Below are positions 47,102 to 60,769 of a stretch of 64,000 nt of DNA, one piece after another. The number at the start of each line of letters is the position of its first letter. Position 1 is the first letter of the stretch. This stretch comes from Dermanyssus gallinae (taxonomy: Eukaryota; Arthropoda; Arachnida; Mesostigmata; Dermanyssidae), in assembly GCA_003439945.1 (NCBI GenBank), contig QVRM01002755.1, positions 569,001-633,000 on the forward strand, written 5' to 3'. The position numbers were made by a program, and so were the translations under genes. Under the pieces are notes generated by a model. The model searched no databases, had not been told where the DNA came from, and saw only the letters and a program-made list of their open reading frames with translations.

Positions 47102-48263
47102 AAGGGTCATTCATATCGTTATGTACTTATTGCGAGGTTTGATAGAACTCGGCAAAAAAAAATTCCAATGGAAGGAGGACGCGGAAACGTCTTGTTTAGG
47201 AGAGAGAGTGAAGTTTATAAATATAGTTATTCTGCCTTTTTTCTCCTACATAGATGTGCGAAATCTACGTTTGCGGGAGAACCAGTCAACGCATGAAGGA
47301 ACCGACTATACCGGCGTGTTCGGAGAAACATTCTGCACAATGACACTTTACTAGCTTGCGTAGCGAAAAGCGAATGACCAGATTAAGGAAAGCCATATAG
47401 GAAAACTTGATATGTTACGTTAACGCGTTTTTATGAAAAATCGTAAACTTTTTCCGTTACGACCAAAAAAGTACGTCAAAAAGAGCACTCTCATGCAATA
47501 GCAAACTTAATGGCCACCATTTTTGTATCACAGTGATGGTGCTGCGTTAGGTATTTGTCAAGTAACTAAGCTTTTTCGACAGTCATAGTTGTTATGATTT
47601 ACGTGCAAGTTTTCACGTTCAGAACCGTAAAATGTTGCCAAGACGTTTCCGCCTCCTCCTTCCACCAGGAAGAATTATTCTCTTGCCGAGTTCTATCAAA
47701 CCTCAAAATACGTACCTAACTTACTCATACACCCTATGCAAGCATGCATGCCTTCGCTTTCAATATTGCTATCGAAAAAGCTTAGTTACTTGACAATTAC
47801 GTAACGCAGCACCATCACTTTGGTATGAAAATGGTGGGCATTCAATTTGCTATTGCATGAGGCTGGTCTTTCGGACATACATTTTTGGTCGTAATGGAAA
47901 AAGTTCACGATTTTTTACGAAATAGCGTTAACGGAAGACATAACAACATATCGGCTTTTTATGACTTTCCTCAATCTGGCTATTTGCATTTTGCTACGCA
48001 AGCTAGTGAAGTGTCTTCCTTTGTGTAGAAGTTTCCTCCAAACACGCCGGTATATCGGTTCCTTCATGCGTTGACTGGTTCTCCCGCAAACGTAGATTTC
48101 GCACAACTATGTAGGAGAAAAATGGCAGAATAACTACTTTTATCAAGTTCACTCTCTCTCCTAAACAAGACGCGTCTGTGTCCTCCTTCCATTGGGAAAG
48201 AATATTTTCCTGCCGAGTTCTACCAAACCTCGAAAAAAGTACATGACGATATGAATGACCCTG
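47100..48263. mobile_element. 1.16-kb foldback DNA element, copy 2
   Basis: Same family as 15745-16860: left end caaagggtcattcatatcg, right end cgatatgaatgaccctg, inverted arms over most of the length, and (TA)n flanks. Its centre (about 47660-47730) keeps an extra block with gccgagttctatcaaacct that copy 1 lacks. Confidence 0.82.
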
Positions 48264-48607
48264 TATATATATATTTTTTACTAACACTTGTTGATGTTAT
48301 GCGGCGCTGGTTTTATTTTTACTAGGCATATCTCTATTATAGCCAACATTGATTGTTTTTGTACTTAACACGAGGCATTTTTCTACCTTATAGTTATGCG
48401 GAGTAGCACGCGAAAGAAGTTATTGGCATTTACCTATTAGGTGCCCTATCGAGATTGAGCTTGCAAGTGATAACCTCACCTTTGCATTTTGATCACACAT
48501 ACTTCAGTCTTTAAATTGTACATAATGACGATTGTATTGTAATTATGTACCATCTTGAAATGCAAAGTATTTGCGAAATAAACAATATGCATGTATATTT
48601 ATACTTC

Positions 48608-48641
<34 letters not shown>

Positions 48642-48649
48642 GCACATAC

Positions 48650-48995
48650 CTCATTACGGACGTTGGGCATTTGATAGCCGGCAACGTATATGCGAGGGTT
48701 GTCGCCAGCCAGTTCTGTTGTCATGGTCATCGTTGTTGTTGTTGTTGTTGCTGTTGACGTTGCAGTTCTTGTTCCTGCCGTAATTGTAGCCGCCACTGAT
48801 GAGCTTGGTGTCGTTGTTGAAGTTGTCGTCGTCGTCGTCGAAAGGTTAGCGTGTTGTGTGGACGATTTCTCATGACTATGATTGTAATGGTGGTTAACGA
48901 CAATTGGTAAAGTGATCACGATGAGCATAATCGAATTGACCATTAGAGCCATCGCAAGGTTGAGGTGCACACGAGTCCGGGAGCACCGCAGAGAA
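48650..48995 (-). CDS. Pdfr: Class B GPCR exon: intracellular loop 1, TM2 and an enlarged Thr-rich extracellular loop 1
   Basis: This 346-nt exon completes the split Ser and encodes 115 residues. It begins SLRCSRTRVHLNLAMALM: a basic first intracellular loop running into TM2, with the conserved class B TM2 His (the H of the HETY tetrad) in VHLNL. TM2 continues through NSIMLIVITLPIVV. About 80 residues of extracellular loop follow, rich in His, Ser and Thr with runs of Thr, ending PNVRNE. The loop is encoded by GTT/GTC-type trinucleotide runs (seen on the plus strand at 48729-48840) and probably varies in length. The acceptor is cgttgtag and the donor gag/gtatgt, phase 0. A (TA)n tract begins a few bases past the donor. 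Confidence 0.83.
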
Positions 48996-49249
48996 CTACA
49001 ACGAGATAGAGCAAGAACGTATGAAGAAGCGGTGATTGGTTAATTCATTGTTGTTGACAGCAAAAAGCAAGAGCGGCAATAGCCCGAGCGACTGAGATAG
49101 CGTGAAGCAAACTAACTCTTGATGTACGAATATCGATGTGGCAATGCGTACATAGCTTTGAAAGTTGTGCGAGTGCACGATAACGACAGCATCATAACAG
49201 CAACCCAGTACACGATACATTTTCGATAAGCTAACGATTGAAAATTAAC

Positions 49250-49695
49250 AACAGGCCCGAAAATCGTTTTCTGGAAAGCTGTTAAGTGCAATAAGTTCTG
49301 CCGGGGTCAAATCTAAATAATCTAGGAGGTGTCTGAGGACCATGGCCCTACGTCTGTTGGCAGTCAACGACCAAGCAACAACGCATGTATGAGCCGGTGC
49401 ATTGTCGTGAAGATAACACTATTTCGCGTCATTTTTAAGTTTGGACCGAACTCAAGAAAATCTTGCCAGGAAGTGTTTTAGCGCTTCCATGTGCCCTTGC
49501 CACAGTTAGCTCAGAGGGGACGACTTCTTGGTGAATAATTCTCAAGGATGGAAAGCAATGATGCACATGATCTTCAATTTGTATTTTGATGCTTGTCTTC
49601 TCGTCAGAGCGCCATCTTTAGACGTTGTCTCTTCATCGACGGGCCATATTGGAAGCACCATGCTTCATCATCTGTGACAATGTTTAATATATTTA
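49250..49695 (-). mobile_element. Mariner transposase 3' fragment, decayed
   Basis: On minus it reads IVTDDEAWCFQYGPSMKRQ (first catalytic Asp block), then LHDNAPAHTCVVAWSL (second Asp) and YLDLTPAEL (remnant of the YSPDLxPxD block). Stops and frameshifts separate the blocks. It is about 250 bp downstream (gene strand) of the TM2 exon's acceptor side, within the 11.7-kb intron. Confidence 0.75.
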
Positions 49696-49733
49696 TATAT
49701 ATTTTTTTATAGAGGTAACTGGTAAAATCCGTT

Positions 49734-50546
49734 ATGCACACCGGGCGACGTTGTTAAAGCCATGGTAGAGTAGGACTCGCACCAACTAAAATCCCGTCGT
49801 CCTCCTTGCCCCTTGACGGGGGGCAGTCCTAGGTTCCGGGACAATAGCTCTCGCTCAGTGTCGAAAAAGGAGCACATAACAGTGCCTTACATCATCCGGC
49901 TGCCCCGAGTTGCACATGCGGCATACAGGGGAGTCAGTTTTGCCAATGCGGTGTAGCTACTGCTGAAAACAGGCACCATGGCCTGTTAGCAGTTGCGCGA
50001 GTGGGCAGGTAAGCAAGCTGTGTTTGAGGCTCTACCATTTTTTTAAGATCAGGATGTATTGATCTTGTCCAATATCCAGGATGGCCCGGCTGGATTGCTT
50101 CCCATTGCTGGCTCCATTTGCTTAGGGTGTCGGTTCTGCTGACTAGTGTGCCCTCCGTCAGTCCGTTGGTTACAGGGTTTCTTGATGCCAATTCTTTTAC
50201 TCGTAAGTCCCAGGGGATTTGTCTGTAGAGGACCTGTACGGCTGCTGTGGAAGCCGTGCGACTTGCTCGTGCTATGTTTAGCGCCATAGGTCTTTGGGTC
50301 TTGTTGAGGAGGCGACGTGTTGTAGCTCTTGTAGTCGTGCGTTCCCATAAGGGTGCGGCGTATAACATGATGCTGTCTATTACTGATGCTAAGAGTCGGC
50401 GCCGAGCGTCGCTTGCTCCGCTGGTCCGTGGGAGGATTTTCCGTAACTCTGCTGAGGCTTTGGCTGCTTTTTAGCTGCATAGCGCACATGAGGTATTCCT
50501 GTAAGAGCTCTATCTAGGATCACGCCCAGGTACTTGACCACGGGCG
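49734..50546 (-). mobile_element. R1/jockey-like LINE, RT C-terminal fragment
   Basis: On minus: VVKYLGVILDRALTG, then MLYAAPLWERTTTRATTRRL, NKTQRPMALNIARASRT, IPWDLRVKELA and a terminal CRMCNSGQPDDVRHC knuckle, followed by a short 3' tail. A frame shift separates the first block from the rest. The 5' end stops at a (TA)n tract at 50547. Confidence 0.78.
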
Positions 50547-50574
50547 TATATATATATATATATATATATATATA

Positions 50575-50700
50575 CTGCGACCAGCCCCAACAAGGGGTAA
50601 AGAGAACATCTGGATATTAGTGGGTTTATGAGTCCCACACTACCGCGGCCATATCAACGACGCTTGATGTGCATCATGTATTTTACCCGCTAATCTTTAA
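50575..50700 (+). repeat. Dispersed repeat sharing a block with 40625-40800
   Basis: It starts next to (TA)n and contains tatgagtcccacactaccgcggcc and tgtgcatcatgtattttac, related to the block at 40730-40795. Confidence 0.45.
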
Positions 50701-51097
50701 TCACAACAAAAAAAACATGTAATTATATATAAGGTCCGAAGTTTTCTTAACGAGTATCGACTGTAGTCGGGGTTGTTTCGTGAAAAGCGCAGTTATAGTT
50801 GGCCTACAAGTAGGGGCGGCTATGCGTGGCGCATTTCGTTGAGCGTTGGGTAGCATGAGCAAGTTATTACATTAATTGAATCTACGTCCTTAATTAACTA
50901 GGTTCTTGTTTGACGTTACTTTACAACACGTACATTGTTGCTGGTAGTGAAACAATCTGCCAACAAATTAAATTATTGACGTGTATTGTAATAAACGGTG
51001 GTAAGACACTGGCATTATAAAATGTCTATAACGTAGCTAACGTAATGCATTGATTGACTACAGCTAAACTATATATTTATGACATGATTACCTTTAG

Positions 51098-51128
<31 letters not shown>

Positions 51129-51266
51129 TGGCCTAAAATCCAAAAGCTAACAGAAGTTCTAGTTCCCAGCGTGAATCAAAGGGTTACGCCGGAGGTCATG
51201 ACAGGTCACGACAAGCCACTTTGGCCTCTTTATAATAGATATATATATATATATATATATATATGT

Positions 51267-51346
51267 GTATTGGGTCTACAAAAAAGTTTCTTCGCATTTT
51301 ATAATGACTCTTTACGGACAAAACCAAAAACTTTTTGGTACCCCTA
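51267..51346. mobile_element. Short MITE-like element, copy 2
   Basis: tattgggtctacaaaaaagtttcttcgca ... ctttttggtaccc between two (TA)n tracts; matches 14090-14166. Confidence 0.55.
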
Positions 51347-51382
51347 TATGCATGTATGTATATATATATATATATATATATC

Positions 51383-52260
51383 TCTTAGCAAACCCTAAGC
51401 TACAAGTTTAGCTGTACCGAACATCTTACCGTGTCCAGCAAATACATTAGATAGTGGTGCTACTCCGACCTTACGTTTAGCGATCTATCAACACGTGTAT
51501 GTATGAGGATGTAGTTCAGTTAGGTCGTAATTGCATGATTCGAGGCCGTCACGGGTGTCACATAACTAACGGCCCATAATATCGTGTGACCCAAATCCTG
51601 TCTTCCGGATCGTGTGTTTCGTGCTATAATGATTCATTATTTCTATAGTTCGTTTTGTCGCCAGCTGCTCTACCTATGCATAATCGGCACTGTTATGTAA
51701 ACTAAAGGGAAGAAGACTAAAGTTCCACGTCAAGGTTGCGCCGCCGCAGCCGAAACAACTCTGACACACGATAATTGTATTGAGCAGCAGCTTGTTGTGC
51801 ATGCAAAAATGCCGATCTTTGTTTCGTAATGCACTCGTCCATCGCCTCCGACGACTGGCGGCATTTATGTAGCTATTATCTGTATTTACGTACATACGCG
51901 ACATATGCGACTAGAGGATGCAAGCTCGCGCGCATGACCCTACTAAAATTAGGGCGATTATTGAGACACATCTTGCAGCCGCTGTCGGGTGTTTGTTTTC
52001 CCGGCGTGATAATCCTCTGGTGATATCCTGAATAAAAACAGGCCGCCAGATAAATTAATAGAGCTGCACAGAGAATACATGCCCTTAGACACACACACAC
52101 ATAATGTACGACGTGGGTTATGGACAGCAGATCTATTTATGAAATTCATCTCTATTTAGTCCAACGGGAGGATCAGGCGAGAGGGCGTGGAAGGCAGGAG
52201 TTATACAGGTCGACCTCCACCGATTTTTTGCTGTAAATATATTTGTAGTTCACGCACACT
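51383..52260. other. Intronic stretch, nothing recognised
   Basis: Unique-looking sequence. Minus frames at 51674-52149 are unassigned. Confidence 0.45.
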
Positions 52261-52271
52261 CCATGCATACA

Positions 52272-52272
52272 G

Positions 52273-52366
<94 letters not shown>
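52272..52366. repeat. (TA)n microsatellite, about 95 bp
   Basis: TA run with a single interruption near 52290. Confidence 0.93.
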
Positions 52367-52369
<3 letters not shown>

Positions 52370-54926
52370 GTTAAACAGCGACTGAAACGTACAAAATTAA
52401 TAAATTATTTAAATTGTTTTCGCGTTTTCTGAATGAATCTTCTTGAATGCTCACAAGACAATCATTATAGCCGTGAGGCAGTAACCAGCCGAAACTCTGA
52501 AAATTCTAATCGAACGTTTGAGCTCGTTCTTTCTAGCCGACAAACGAGCATTAATGCACTGCAGGCAAATTGCCCTTGGTGCAAGTAAAGTTTACAATAT
52601 GATCTGCATGACGATTGAGGAATAGGCACGCAAAGTTTGTTTCTCACTCGGATATATGTGTTTACATTTAATCTATATCAATGTGCTTCATGTGAATATA
52701 TACGTATTGCCTTTATATTAGTATTTTTCTCGGTATAACATATCATTTCTTGCAGGCAAATGCATGACATTTACTATCCGCGTGTTTGAGGTAGACAGCT
52801 CGGCAAGCCTGCGCATCTGCTATTTGCGGTATTTGCTGATAGAGGAACAGCTGTCGGATTCGGTTCCGCCTCGTAAATACGGCGATTAGATAAGAATGTT
52901 GCAAACCAACCCTGCACAGTCCTGCATTTCCCGTTGCGGTTGCGCTGCGGGCGTTGACCTGGGAGCTCTTTTGCTCCCACTACCGTCCAAGAACGCGTGG
53001 CGGAAAAGCAGTCCGCCATGCGAACGCCTACTTCCCGCTATACGATAACGAAGGTATTTAATCAAAAACGGAAGCAGCACACGCTCATTGGGTGAGCACC
53101 AAAGAGAGGCGTACAAGAAACTCGAAGAGAACAACGATACTTTGCCCGCTGCTATTTTGAGCCACGTACTTTCTACCAAGAACTTCCCTTCTCAGAGAGA
53201 CCCCACACTCAACAAAGTTGAGTGCCTAATCTCCGGCCAGTTGAAGGATACCTCTGACAGAGGACAGAATGTAGCTGTGCTCATTTGTCTAGCCAAATGT
53301 TTCATGTTAGCAAGTTTGTTTAGCGTTAGGAGCTGTCACAGCTCTACAAGTATTCGTAACTTGCGAGCTTGGAGTAAAGTCCACCTACCTCCGAGAGGTA
53401 GGTGGACCTAGTATGATTTCGCTACGATCCGTCTATATAAGCTTTCGCTATAAATAGTACTCAATGCTTTGATAGAAAAAATGCTCACGAGCATAAATGC
53501 CGTTTGATTTTTTAGAGCTTCTTTTTAGAATGTCCTTCCAGCTATCTCATGGAGAGCTTTCTATGAATTTAATGCATCATTCCTTTGTAGCAGTTGCTAG
53601 CTTCAGATGGCCAAGCAAATGGTGGGCGGTGGAACAGCGCATGAGTTCCACTAATTCAAGAAGAGACGAGAGTTCTCCTACTACGTGCACGACTACGTGC
53701 ACAGATGGCATCTAAGTATACACAGATTAACCTAGAATTGAAAATCACTTTCTTCTAGCATTCTAGCTCTACGAGATGAAAACGACATCTGGTCAGGAAA
53801 CGAGCACCGTGCAAATGGACGCACGGCGTGCAGATATGTGTTTCGACTATTTTGGCTTTCCAATAACGTTTTAATAAATTGGTGCAAAACGCCTTAAGCT
53901 ACCCACAACTGTAAAGGTGGCCCATATTTCTGGAGTTAGTCTATCTTGCGAGACGATGAGTCATGCAGCAGCGGCAGCGAGAGAAAATGAAAAAAAAACG
54001 AAGCGTGGCTAGTGCTGTGAGTAACATGACGTAGACGGTGCACTCAACCGAACCGTGAGAACGCAAAATGACTTTGTAGTCTTCAAAAATTCGACACGAC
54101 CGACCTTAAGGAGGAAAGCTAACTTAATATTATGGTAGACTACCAGTGATGATCACCATGCAGTTAACTATTCGGTCACCTGCTCACTAGCGCAATGTTG
54201 CCAAAAACTAAAATGAAATAGACATATTGGTTCAAGAAACGACGCAGAACACCAACGATTTTAAACCGAGTTATGAGGCAGTATGTAAAAAAGCTTTCAT
54301 GTGATGAGAGCCCATTGGGAACTCACTAATACAAACAGCGGACATATAGCGAGGAGGGAAAAATTATATGTAAGGAGAATACCAGTGAGTAACTCAGGCA
54401 GAGAAACCCCATACCGTGGGCGGCTATACACCATCTCTATATATGGTGAGAATAGCGAGGATTGTATTCAAACAGTAGGTGAGAGAATGGGTAAGAGCAT
54501 GAATGCAAGCAGATAATATTGTTATTTTTGGAGAACGCCTACACTGGGTTAGATAGACTATGATGAAGCTGTGCAGTTATAAGGATGAATACTTGAAGAA
54601 ACAGAACTGTTAGGGCTTTGAAGTGAGCCTATTAAAAAAGAACTTAGGTCCCAATAGGTCTAAACAGAGCACAGGCATGTAGTACTGAAAGAACAAAAAA
54701 CCTTGTAACCCACTTGTAACCCAATTAGGACGATGATGTCAAACAAAGAAACATTATTTTGGATTATATACGATAAGCTATATTTGTGAAATACTAAAGT
54801 TATTCTGAATACGCAGTTTTGCAATTGGCACCCTAACATAAACGGAAAGCCAAAACACATCCATGTTTAGATTGACATGCTGATAGTATCTTTACATCGA
54901 TATGCTGCATTTTAGACATGTTTTAC

Positions 54927-54929
<3 letters not shown>
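52367..54929. other. Intronic stretch with one strong hairpin
   Basis: Unassigned overlapping frames at 52774-53411 have no family motif. A perfect 12-bp hairpin lies at 53380-53408. (TA)n follows at about 54930-54961. Confidence 0.45.
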
Positions 54930-54961
<32 letters not shown>

Positions 54962-54965
<4 letters not shown>

Positions 54966-56455
54966 TCAAAATTAAATCTGTATATTTTACGTTATAAAAG
55001 ATAATAGAAAAATATAGAAAATCATTTACGAGCGTATACATGCAGACGCAGTTCTTGCTCTAGGAGCCTTCCTTAACTGAGCGGAAATGTCTCAGGAAAG
55101 GACCGAGAAGCCTACTGCAATCCAGACCTAACCTTAAATAAAGTGCTACTAACAGTGACTGCAACGCAAAGAAGCAATCTGAGTCGTTTGACTGCGCGCC
55201 CTTGCGTAACGGAGAGACATAGAAAAAGAAGAGTCGAGATCATTTCAATTGTCCCGCCGGGACGTTGACGGCGTACATTTTTAGAAGACCGTAAAGAGGC
55301 TTTGTTTATGTTTTCGGGCCGCCGACCAACCGGTATAAATCACGACGAAGCAGCAGATTGGCATCAGGGCTGTCAAGGAAAAGCAATCCGACGCAACCCA
55401 CGCCTGTGATGAGCTACTCTCTGAATTTGACTACTGGCCGTCGAATATAATCTCTGTCTTTCCTATCTAGTAGCTACCAGGCTACAATTTCCTGACGAAT
55501 GCAGATGGAGACGATTCGGCTCACGACACTACGATGTCGTCGTTGCGTCACAATAAAGCTGGAATTGAGCAAATTATTGTTCTTTTCTTTCGCTTTCTCT
55601 CTGTGCTGGGTTGACGTCCTGTGCCGTACGGAAAGCTACATAGTTGTCGCGTTTCTCCGTGCTTGCCACTGCACTTGGTCGACAGACACACAATAGTACG
55701 TTGTCCTCCAATTTCGCTGCAATTCGAAACTAGCCTAGGTAAACAGTTTGTTAATGCTGCAGCCTATCTATTTATGGAGCCTGCAAACGCTCCGTAGACT
55801 TGCAAACATACTAGAGCTATTTATGCGCATGCATACGGCCCACCAGCGGCCTCTTGTAATGCGACATGAGCTCACGTGCCACAGTGGCGTGCGACAATGT
55901 AAAATTAAGGTTAGTCATGCTCAGCTAAAGCCTTAGTCTTGGTGCCCGTACGAATCCTTCGGCACGACCTTGGATTTTTTTTTAAAGTTTCTGCATAATC
56001 TTCGGGTCTTCGCCTCTGCTTTCCAGTGTGTCGGCTTGCAGCAGATTTCTGTATGCCATCACGTTCTTCTATATTACATTGTCATCACCATCATCGTCTT
56101 CCTCAAGGCAAGACATATCGTGCTCATATTGAACATATCCAGGCTTTCTCCAGCCGCGGTGCGTTAGCCGCTTAAGCAACTACTCTATTAGCATGGACTA
56201 TTAGCATAATTTTTAGATTCTCTATTAAAAAAGCAATACGTGTAATGTAAATGCGGTCTATTGTGTCAAAATGTGAAGGACAAAACAAAAGCATATTTAC
56301 CTACAGCAGTATTTGGTGAACTTAACAGTTACCTACAGTAGTAATTTAGTTCAACAACGACCTCGACGGGCCATCAGAATACGTTATTGATTTAATCCGA
56401 CGTGGCTATTTAAAATGATGATGCGATGTGAGAGCTTTTCAGGTGATTGGTGCAG
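54962..56455. other. Intronic stretch, nothing recognised
   Basis: No convincing coding or repeat signal was seen. Confidence 0.45.
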
Positions 56456-56459
56456 GTTG

Positions 56460-56803
56460 CAAACTATTTAGAATTTTCAATTTCTAGTACGACTGCACAC
56501 CCTTAGGTCCGCCTTGGTATGGACATCAATTATAGGGTTTAAGGGTATAGCAGACCACAAAATGCCACATCTGATAATGTTAAGTTGTATGAACTTGGAT
56601 TGTACGCGCTCAATTGTTTCGGAGTATTTCTTGAGATACGGTCGCCAGATCTCGCTACAGTATGCAACTTCTGCTAGGATTAGACGTTTGTACAAAGTAA
56701 GATAAAACTCCGTTTTTTTACAAAACATACAAGTATTACAAATAACTCTGGCCGACTGAATAATTTCCGTGAAAGGTTCACCAATATCAGTCCTAGAGCA
56801 CAG

Positions 56804-56838
<35 letters not shown>

Positions 56839-57050
56839 TTGTAACGTAAATATTTCAGTAATTACTACATTTCAGTAATTGCGGAGTAATTAGGATTTTT
56901 TTTTTCGGCGGGTTCACCGATATCTAGTTCCGTTGTCATTTTGTGTCACCATAACTCCGAGATCCTTCATGTAGTCAACAACTGAGATGATCAAACCGTT
57001 TAGAGTTTGCCGGACCCCTGAGGGTCACGCTCCATAGCTACTAACGCAGT
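56460..57050 (-). mobile_element. LINE RT C-terminal fragment (CR1-like)
   Basis: On minus: VVDYMKDLGVMVTQNDNGTR (the block after the YADD box), then after a (TA)n insertion LYKRLILAEVAYCSEIWRPY and LKKYSETIERVQSKFIQLN, the typical end of CR1-type RTs. The expanded (TA)n tract at 56807-56836 splits it. Confidence 0.72.
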
Positions 57051-57329
57051 TAGACACGCGGACATTTAGATCCTACCTAATTAGCTAGAATTCCAACCTA
57101 TGGAGATATCTGTCTAAATGTAAGAGCGTAAACTTGTATAAACATTAAAGTAATTTCCCCAAATGCCTTCGAGGGATAAAAATAGACGCAATCGAACTTC
57201 TTACGATTATTATGAGTTGCCTAATTTTAGACACCATCAATTAGCTGCGTTGTTGTGGATTTTCATTTTGCGAAACTATGCTGGTTCCAGTTTAACAAGT
57301 CTTTCAATGACCGAAAACAATTGCTAAAA

Positions 57330-57900
<571 letters not shown>

Positions 57901-60653
57901 CCTCTTTTGAAAAGAAGAATGTTAATGCCAGACAGGTCAGGCGAATAGGAAACTAGTAGGCTCCACGACCTCAATTCTTTCTTTCGTCGTGCGTTTCTTC
58001 TAGAGATGTATATTTACTTTTATTACGCTGTTTGTGTGTGTACTCACGTAACTACGTCGCTTGTTTCGTTAATTGCCCCATAAATTGTTGTTTGTTCTTT
58101 TGATGGTCCAGTTAGTGAAAGAAATGTATGCCGCGTTGCCTTTGTCCACGTACGCTTGCGCTACGAATGGACGGACACAGCTTTGTTGGAATACTTACGA
58201 ATCGTTGTTACCGTGATCAATATTTCATTTTCGCGTGGACAGCTCTTATAGATCTGGGTCCCCCACAAAGGTCACGGCGTTCAGGTGCATTATATGCCTA
58301 TACGGGTATCGATTACGATAGCCACCAGAAAATACTCGAGAACTTTTCTTCCGCGTAATATCGATATGTACTGCTAATAAGTATACCCCGCGCAACTGGT
58401 TACTGCTACTTAAAACTTGTTCGGAATGTAAATTCAGATGGTCCCTGACAATGAACGCATAGCTTCATTCATGAGCCATGGCTATGCAATCTGCATAATC
58501 TTAACGGTGAGATAGCAGTAATTGTCACACACACTTAGCTCACGTATGATCGGTTTGATACGATGCGTATTTAGCTATACATGGTTTTAATGACTGATTT
58601 CGATTAACTCCGCTATAACAATTGTAAGCCTATGAGCACGTTTAACCATTTTCTAGCTAGGCATAAGGGAGCTCAGTACATGAAGCAGTTTAACTGGCTA
58701 AAGTCCCAAACACAGCCGCCGCGTTTTCACGTGAAACGTCCTGAAATAAACGGCGGCGTGGAGTCGGAAAAACTTGTCAGAACGCGGATTGCCGGTTGCC
58801 GCAACCAGTCTTTCTTCGTATGCCAGCATTGACACAGCCACATTGCCGAAAATACGCAAGGGCTCAGGACACGCTGTTATATTCCAATCGTTGAACTTTG
58901 TTTTCATGCAGATGTAGTCAATATGCATTATTCAGTTTACATTTATTCATCTTAGCACAGAGCCGTTACCTTCACTTTGCGCATATACACATATATTTAT
59001 AACAACAGAAACTCAAAAATGTTAAGTAGCATACAGCAATAACAATATTGCTATACGATAGTATGCACAATATTTAATTTAGGAAAATTTGGATCAAGCG
59101 CGAATATCACAAATATCGGTTCTTAATGTAATGGATCAATTTGCAGTCAATACGGTCACAGTTTATTGCACTCCGGGCCAAGCTTCTCGGAAAGGGCACG
59201 AGGATTTGGCAGGAGGAATGATTCCCAAGACCTCCGCTATCTGTATAATGTTCACTCGTTCATCTGCGGCAGTGATTTTCTGCACTTCCACATTTTATTG
59301 TCGGTAGCCATTTCTGGGCGTTCTGAACATGGATTCTTGGTGCTTGGGCCACTTGTTTTAAACTCATTAATTTAGTTAAAAACAGTGGCACAGAGTGCAC
59401 GTAAACCTCCTCTAACTCAGTTGTCACTTAGACCGCATTCAAAACCTTGAAAGACGAGAGAAGCTATCAAACGAAGTTGTAACGGCCAATTACCATAATA
59501 TTTTGACTGCTAGCCGACGAGGAGTTATCCTTTCCGACCGCAGTGAGAGCGCGTCAGTCTAAGTCGCTCAATCTAAGCACTTTTTAAACAATCTCGTAGG
59601 AGCCGTGCATTGTGAAGCGAGCAAAAGTGTAGCGGTTGGGGCAATCTACTTCTTTCTACGTTTCGCTTAGTCCCGAACTATGGAAGGCAACGTCAATTTC
59701 GGCAAACTTGTGTTTCCATATGTGCAACTGCCTGCGGCAGACGATCATAGTCGGGAGACAGAACCGTGGTCTGCTGTTTTTATTATTTCAAATTCGCTAA
59801 AAAAAAACTAACTGGGACATTCTCGCTCAATGGCCGGATGTTGTTGGAGGAAAGGCACACAAAGCGATTACGCGCCAAACGGTCAGGACATGTTGTAGGA
59901 ACAATGCTTTCATACGGTTGAGTTGCTCAAAATTCTCGACAGTGAGGTCTCCCCAGATTACCTCGACTTCATAGGCGGTGCCACTTTCAGGTCAAATAGG
60001 CGAATTGCTGTTGTTAGGGAGGGACAAGATAGTTGTTGTGGAGACCTGCTTGAGCCTGCTGCAACGAACGCCTTCCTACATCTCTATAGAATGTGCGTCG
60101 GAAAGCTGAGTTCTGAGTTGATCGAATCAGATGACAATAATGCTATATTAAAGCCTTAGCATGTGGTATAGTGTGCGGTACAGGTACTGCGTCGTCAGCC
60201 TCTTCCAGAAGCATTTCAGCATCTAGTTGTGTCAACAGAGAGCCCTTACGTGACGGTGCCGCTTGTTTGTTGATCGAGTTTACCGACGCACCAAAATAAA
60301 TTGACAGAAATAAAGTTTGTGCCAGTTCAATGGAGAAATCAGTAACACATCACCTATATGCGTATCAGACGTAGAGCCAAAGCCAAAATAGTTAACCCAT
60401 ACAGTGGTTAAAACAGACATCTCTGAGAACAACCGAGTCTCTGAAGCCACCCCCCCCCCTCTCAATAATCTACGTGTTTAGGCAAAAAGAGGTGTTTTCA
60501 ACGAGTCCAGCTCAGTGCATGCTGGAAGAGTGGTTGTATATACTCTATATGCAAATATTTGAATATCAACAATGAAACCACAAATGACGAAAATCGCCTT
60601 AGCTGTGTTGCTATATTGGTTATAAGTAGCATTTGTTACTGTAGGACGGTTAC
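57901..60653. other. Intronic stretch next to the TM1 exon, nothing recognised
   Basis: Unassigned short frames (58128-58358, 59089-59375, 59923-60159 on plus). A poly(C) run lies near 60451. Confidence 0.45.
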
Positions 60654-60769
60654 CTGAAGTAGGTGAAGATGAATGCTGACGCCGCCAGTAGAATGAGCGA
60701 AGCCACTGACAACGAGAAGACAATCGTCGCGACTAACATTGCGCCAGAGGGCGGAGACATGGGAACCCG
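60654..60769 (-). CDS. Pdfr: Class B GPCR (PDF receptor-like), TM1 exon; first exon visible
   Basis: This 116-nt internal exon encodes 38 residues plus two bases of a split codon. It starts RVPMSPPSG and carries one hydrophobic helix (about residues 10-33) ending FIFTYF, as expected for TM1 of a secretin-family receptor at the plasma membrane. The acceptor is a good pyrimidine-rich tttctgccatttcag and the donor is cag/gtaacc. The split codon AG+T gives Ser when joined to the exon at 48995. The upstream reading frame also has an ATG at 60850, but I prefer the splice acceptor because the hormone-binding domain must precede TM1. Those extracellular exons are not visible in 60770-64000. The intron downstream is 11.7 kb. 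Confidence 0.85.

Noticed and set aside
52187..52432. Frames rich in Tyr-Ile repeats here and at many other sites
   Set aside because: They are translations of (TA)n microsatellites.
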